Of a DNA stretch of 64,000 nt, positions 35,401-38,400 are shown one piece after another. The notes under the pieces were generated by a model, which was not told where the DNA came from, made no database searches, and saw only the letters and a list, made by a program, of their open reading frames with translations. The first letter of the stretch is position 1; each line of letters begins with the position of its first letter. A program made the position numbers and the translations under genes. The stretch comes from Sinomonas mesophila (GTDB lineage: Bacteria > Actinomycetota > Actinomycetes > Actinomycetales > Micrococcaceae), in the NCBI RefSeq assembly GCF_001999765.1, contig NZ_KV908323.1:376585-440584 (forward strand), in the 5' to 3' direction.

Positions 35401-38400
35401 TGGCACGCGCCGACGTTCACGGTGACCGGCCTCGATGAGGCACGCGACGGCGGCACCGCGATCGGCGGGGACATCATCACGGTCTGCAACCGCGGCTCCT
35501 TGCTGTACCGGATCGACGCCGACGGCGACGGCGCGGAGGACGACCCCGTCACGTGCGACGGCGCGCACACCGCCGGGCCCGGCTCGCCGCTCGTCGTCTA
35601 CGGCGACACGTCCCAGGACGGCGTCTGGTACTCGGGCCGCCCGGGCGACGCGCTCGGCATGGAGTTCGGCCTCAAGCCGTTCGATCCGTTCACGGCCATT
35701 CCGGACGCGCAGAACGAGGACGACGAATGGGTCTTCGGGCTCGCGAACCCGTTCGACCACCACGGCAACGACGTCATCGACGCCTCGGGCCTCTTCGCCG
35801 ACCTGCCCGCAAACCTGCAGGGTTGGCAGCTCCCGACCGTCGGCATCACGGCCTACGGCGGCCGCGGCGACGACGTCCTCATCGGCTCCCAGACCGGCGA
35901 CTTCCTCGCGGGCGGCTCGGGCGACGACGAGCTCCGCGGCGGCCGCGGCACCGACCAGGTCTACGGCGACTCGGGCGTCAACGTCGACGTCCTGACCCGC
36001 GCGCTGCAGATCGCGACCGTCAACCAGGCCATGCGGCCCACGATCACGGGCGCCGGCTACCTCAACAACGGCACGACGCTGCCGCCCGTCGTCGGCGGGG
36101 TGACCGCCGTCGTGGACGACCTGCTCGTGGCAGGGCGGGACCTGCTCTTCGGCGAGGGCGCGGGCGGTCCCGGCTACGGCCCGCTGCCTGTGGACTACAC
36201 CGGCCCCGAGACCGCGTTCGAGGACGTCGTCTTCGGCGACCACGGCGCCGTCGTCCAGCACGTCGCGGACACCAACACCCCGAGCCCGCTCCCGCAGAAG
36301 ATCCAGACGACGCGCTGGGGCAGCGCTGTCACTGGGGGCGCTGCCGACCTGGGCGACACGTGGCGGCGCATCGAGTCGGTCAGCCTGCAGACGGGCGACG
36401 ACGACGTGATCTTCGGCGGCCTCGGCCAGGACCTCCTCGTGGGCGGCGCCGGGCACGATATGGCCGACGGCGACGAGGCCGACGACATGGTCTTCGGCGA
36501 CAGCGTCACGCTGGCCCGGACGATCGGCGATTGGACGAGCCCGCACTTCCAGACGCTGTGCGGCACGCTCCTGTACTCGCGCTCCGACCGGACGGCGTGC
36601 GGCATCACGGGCACGGAGAACGACTCGGGCCTGCTCCTGACGGACGGCACCCCGCGCGCCTACCGCGACCCGGACGGCGCCCCGTGGTGGGCCGAGTACG
36701 ACGTGACGGACCTGTTCCACACGGTCGCGTTCGACGAGGGCACCGCCGGCGCGGGCAGCTTCGGCAACGATTACCTCGCGGGCGGGCAGGCGCACGACGT
36801 CGTCCTCGGCCAGCTCGGCAACGACGTGATCCAGGGCGACGGCGGCATCGACCCCGCGTTCCGCCGCTGGGTCGACGACTCGCCGCGGTCGGGCGGCACG
36901 GCCGCCTACCACGTCGGCGCCTCCCGCCAGCCATCCGGCTGCGTCGGCGCCCCGGGCGCGATGGTCTGCGACTACACCGGCGTCCTCTTCGCGCTCGGCT
37001 CGGCCGAGGCGGCCACGGACGGCGAGGACTACCTCGAGGGCAACGCGGGCAACGACGTCGTCCTCGGCGGCCTCGGCCAGGACGACATCGTGGGCGGCAG
37101 CAGCGACTTCTTCTCGCTCACGACGCCGGCCCTGCGCCCCGACGGCGTCGCCTTCCCGGCCCTCGCCTACCTGCCCGGCGACGACCGCGGCGCGGACCTC
37201 CTCTTCGGCGGCGCCGGCGTCCAGACCGGCATCGGCAACCAGGTCTCCGGCGTGCCGAGCGTCCCCGGAATGGCCGGGGGCACCCTCGGCGACGGCACGC
37301 CGTCGTCCGCGATGCACGCGCGGGACGCGGACACGATCGTGGGCGACAACGGGCGGATCATCCGGATCGTAGGTGTCAGCAGTGTGGATGGCATCAACAG
37401 CATCACAGCGATCGGCACCGGGCGCACGACGGCGGCCCAGGCCTCCGCGAACTACGTCACCTTCGTCTACGACTCGCCGGCCTTCGGCTACAGCCCGAGC
37501 CTCAAGATCGTGGTCCGCGGGGTGCACCTGCTCGACTACACGCCAGGCGGCCCGGACTACAGGCCCGAGAACTTCGGCCTCCCGGTTGGCGCGGACTGCA
37601 ACGGCTCCGCGACGCAGCCCACGTGCTCCTCGGTCCTGAACACCTCCTCGGGCGCGTGGAAGTACACGCAGATCGGCGGCCGGGACGAGGTCCACGGCGA
37701 GACCGGCGACGACACGGCCTACACCGGCGCCGACCACGACGCGCTGTACGGCGACGCGCAGGACGACGACCTCATCGGTGGCTGGGGCAACGATTGGATC
37801 TCCGGCGGCACGGGAGCCGACGGCATCCTCGGCGACGACGGCCGGATCTTCACCTCCCGCAACGCCGGCTGCTCGGCCGCCTCCTCGGCCCCGTGCACCG
37901 AGTACGCCGAGCCGCTCTACGGCGTCTACCGGTTCCGCACCGTGGACCCGGACACGAAGACGAGCCAGGGCGATGTCCTGAACGAGTTCATCTACACGCC
38001 GGGCCAGGTCCAGACGGCGACGATCAACGTCGCCGGGGCGCTCGCCAAGGCCGTGGACCTCACGGTCTACAACCTCGGCCCGGACACCAACCAGTCCCAG
38101 CACCACGTGGCCAACCACCCGACGTTCGATGCCAACAACTCGGACGACATCATCTTCGGCGGCCTCGGCTCGGACTGGATCCACGGCGGGGCGGGCGACG
38201 ACGCGGTGTCCGGCGCCGAAGCGCTGGGTGCCGGGTATGCGCAGCACTTCGATTCACTGGGCAATGTCATCGGCCTCGAGTACCTCGACTTCTGGCACCC
38301 CTGGAACCCCGGGGACGTGCTGCACTTCGGCGCGGACACCAACCCGTGGCACGCGAACAACCACAACGAGCTGCGCCTCGGCGAGTTCGCCCTCTACGAC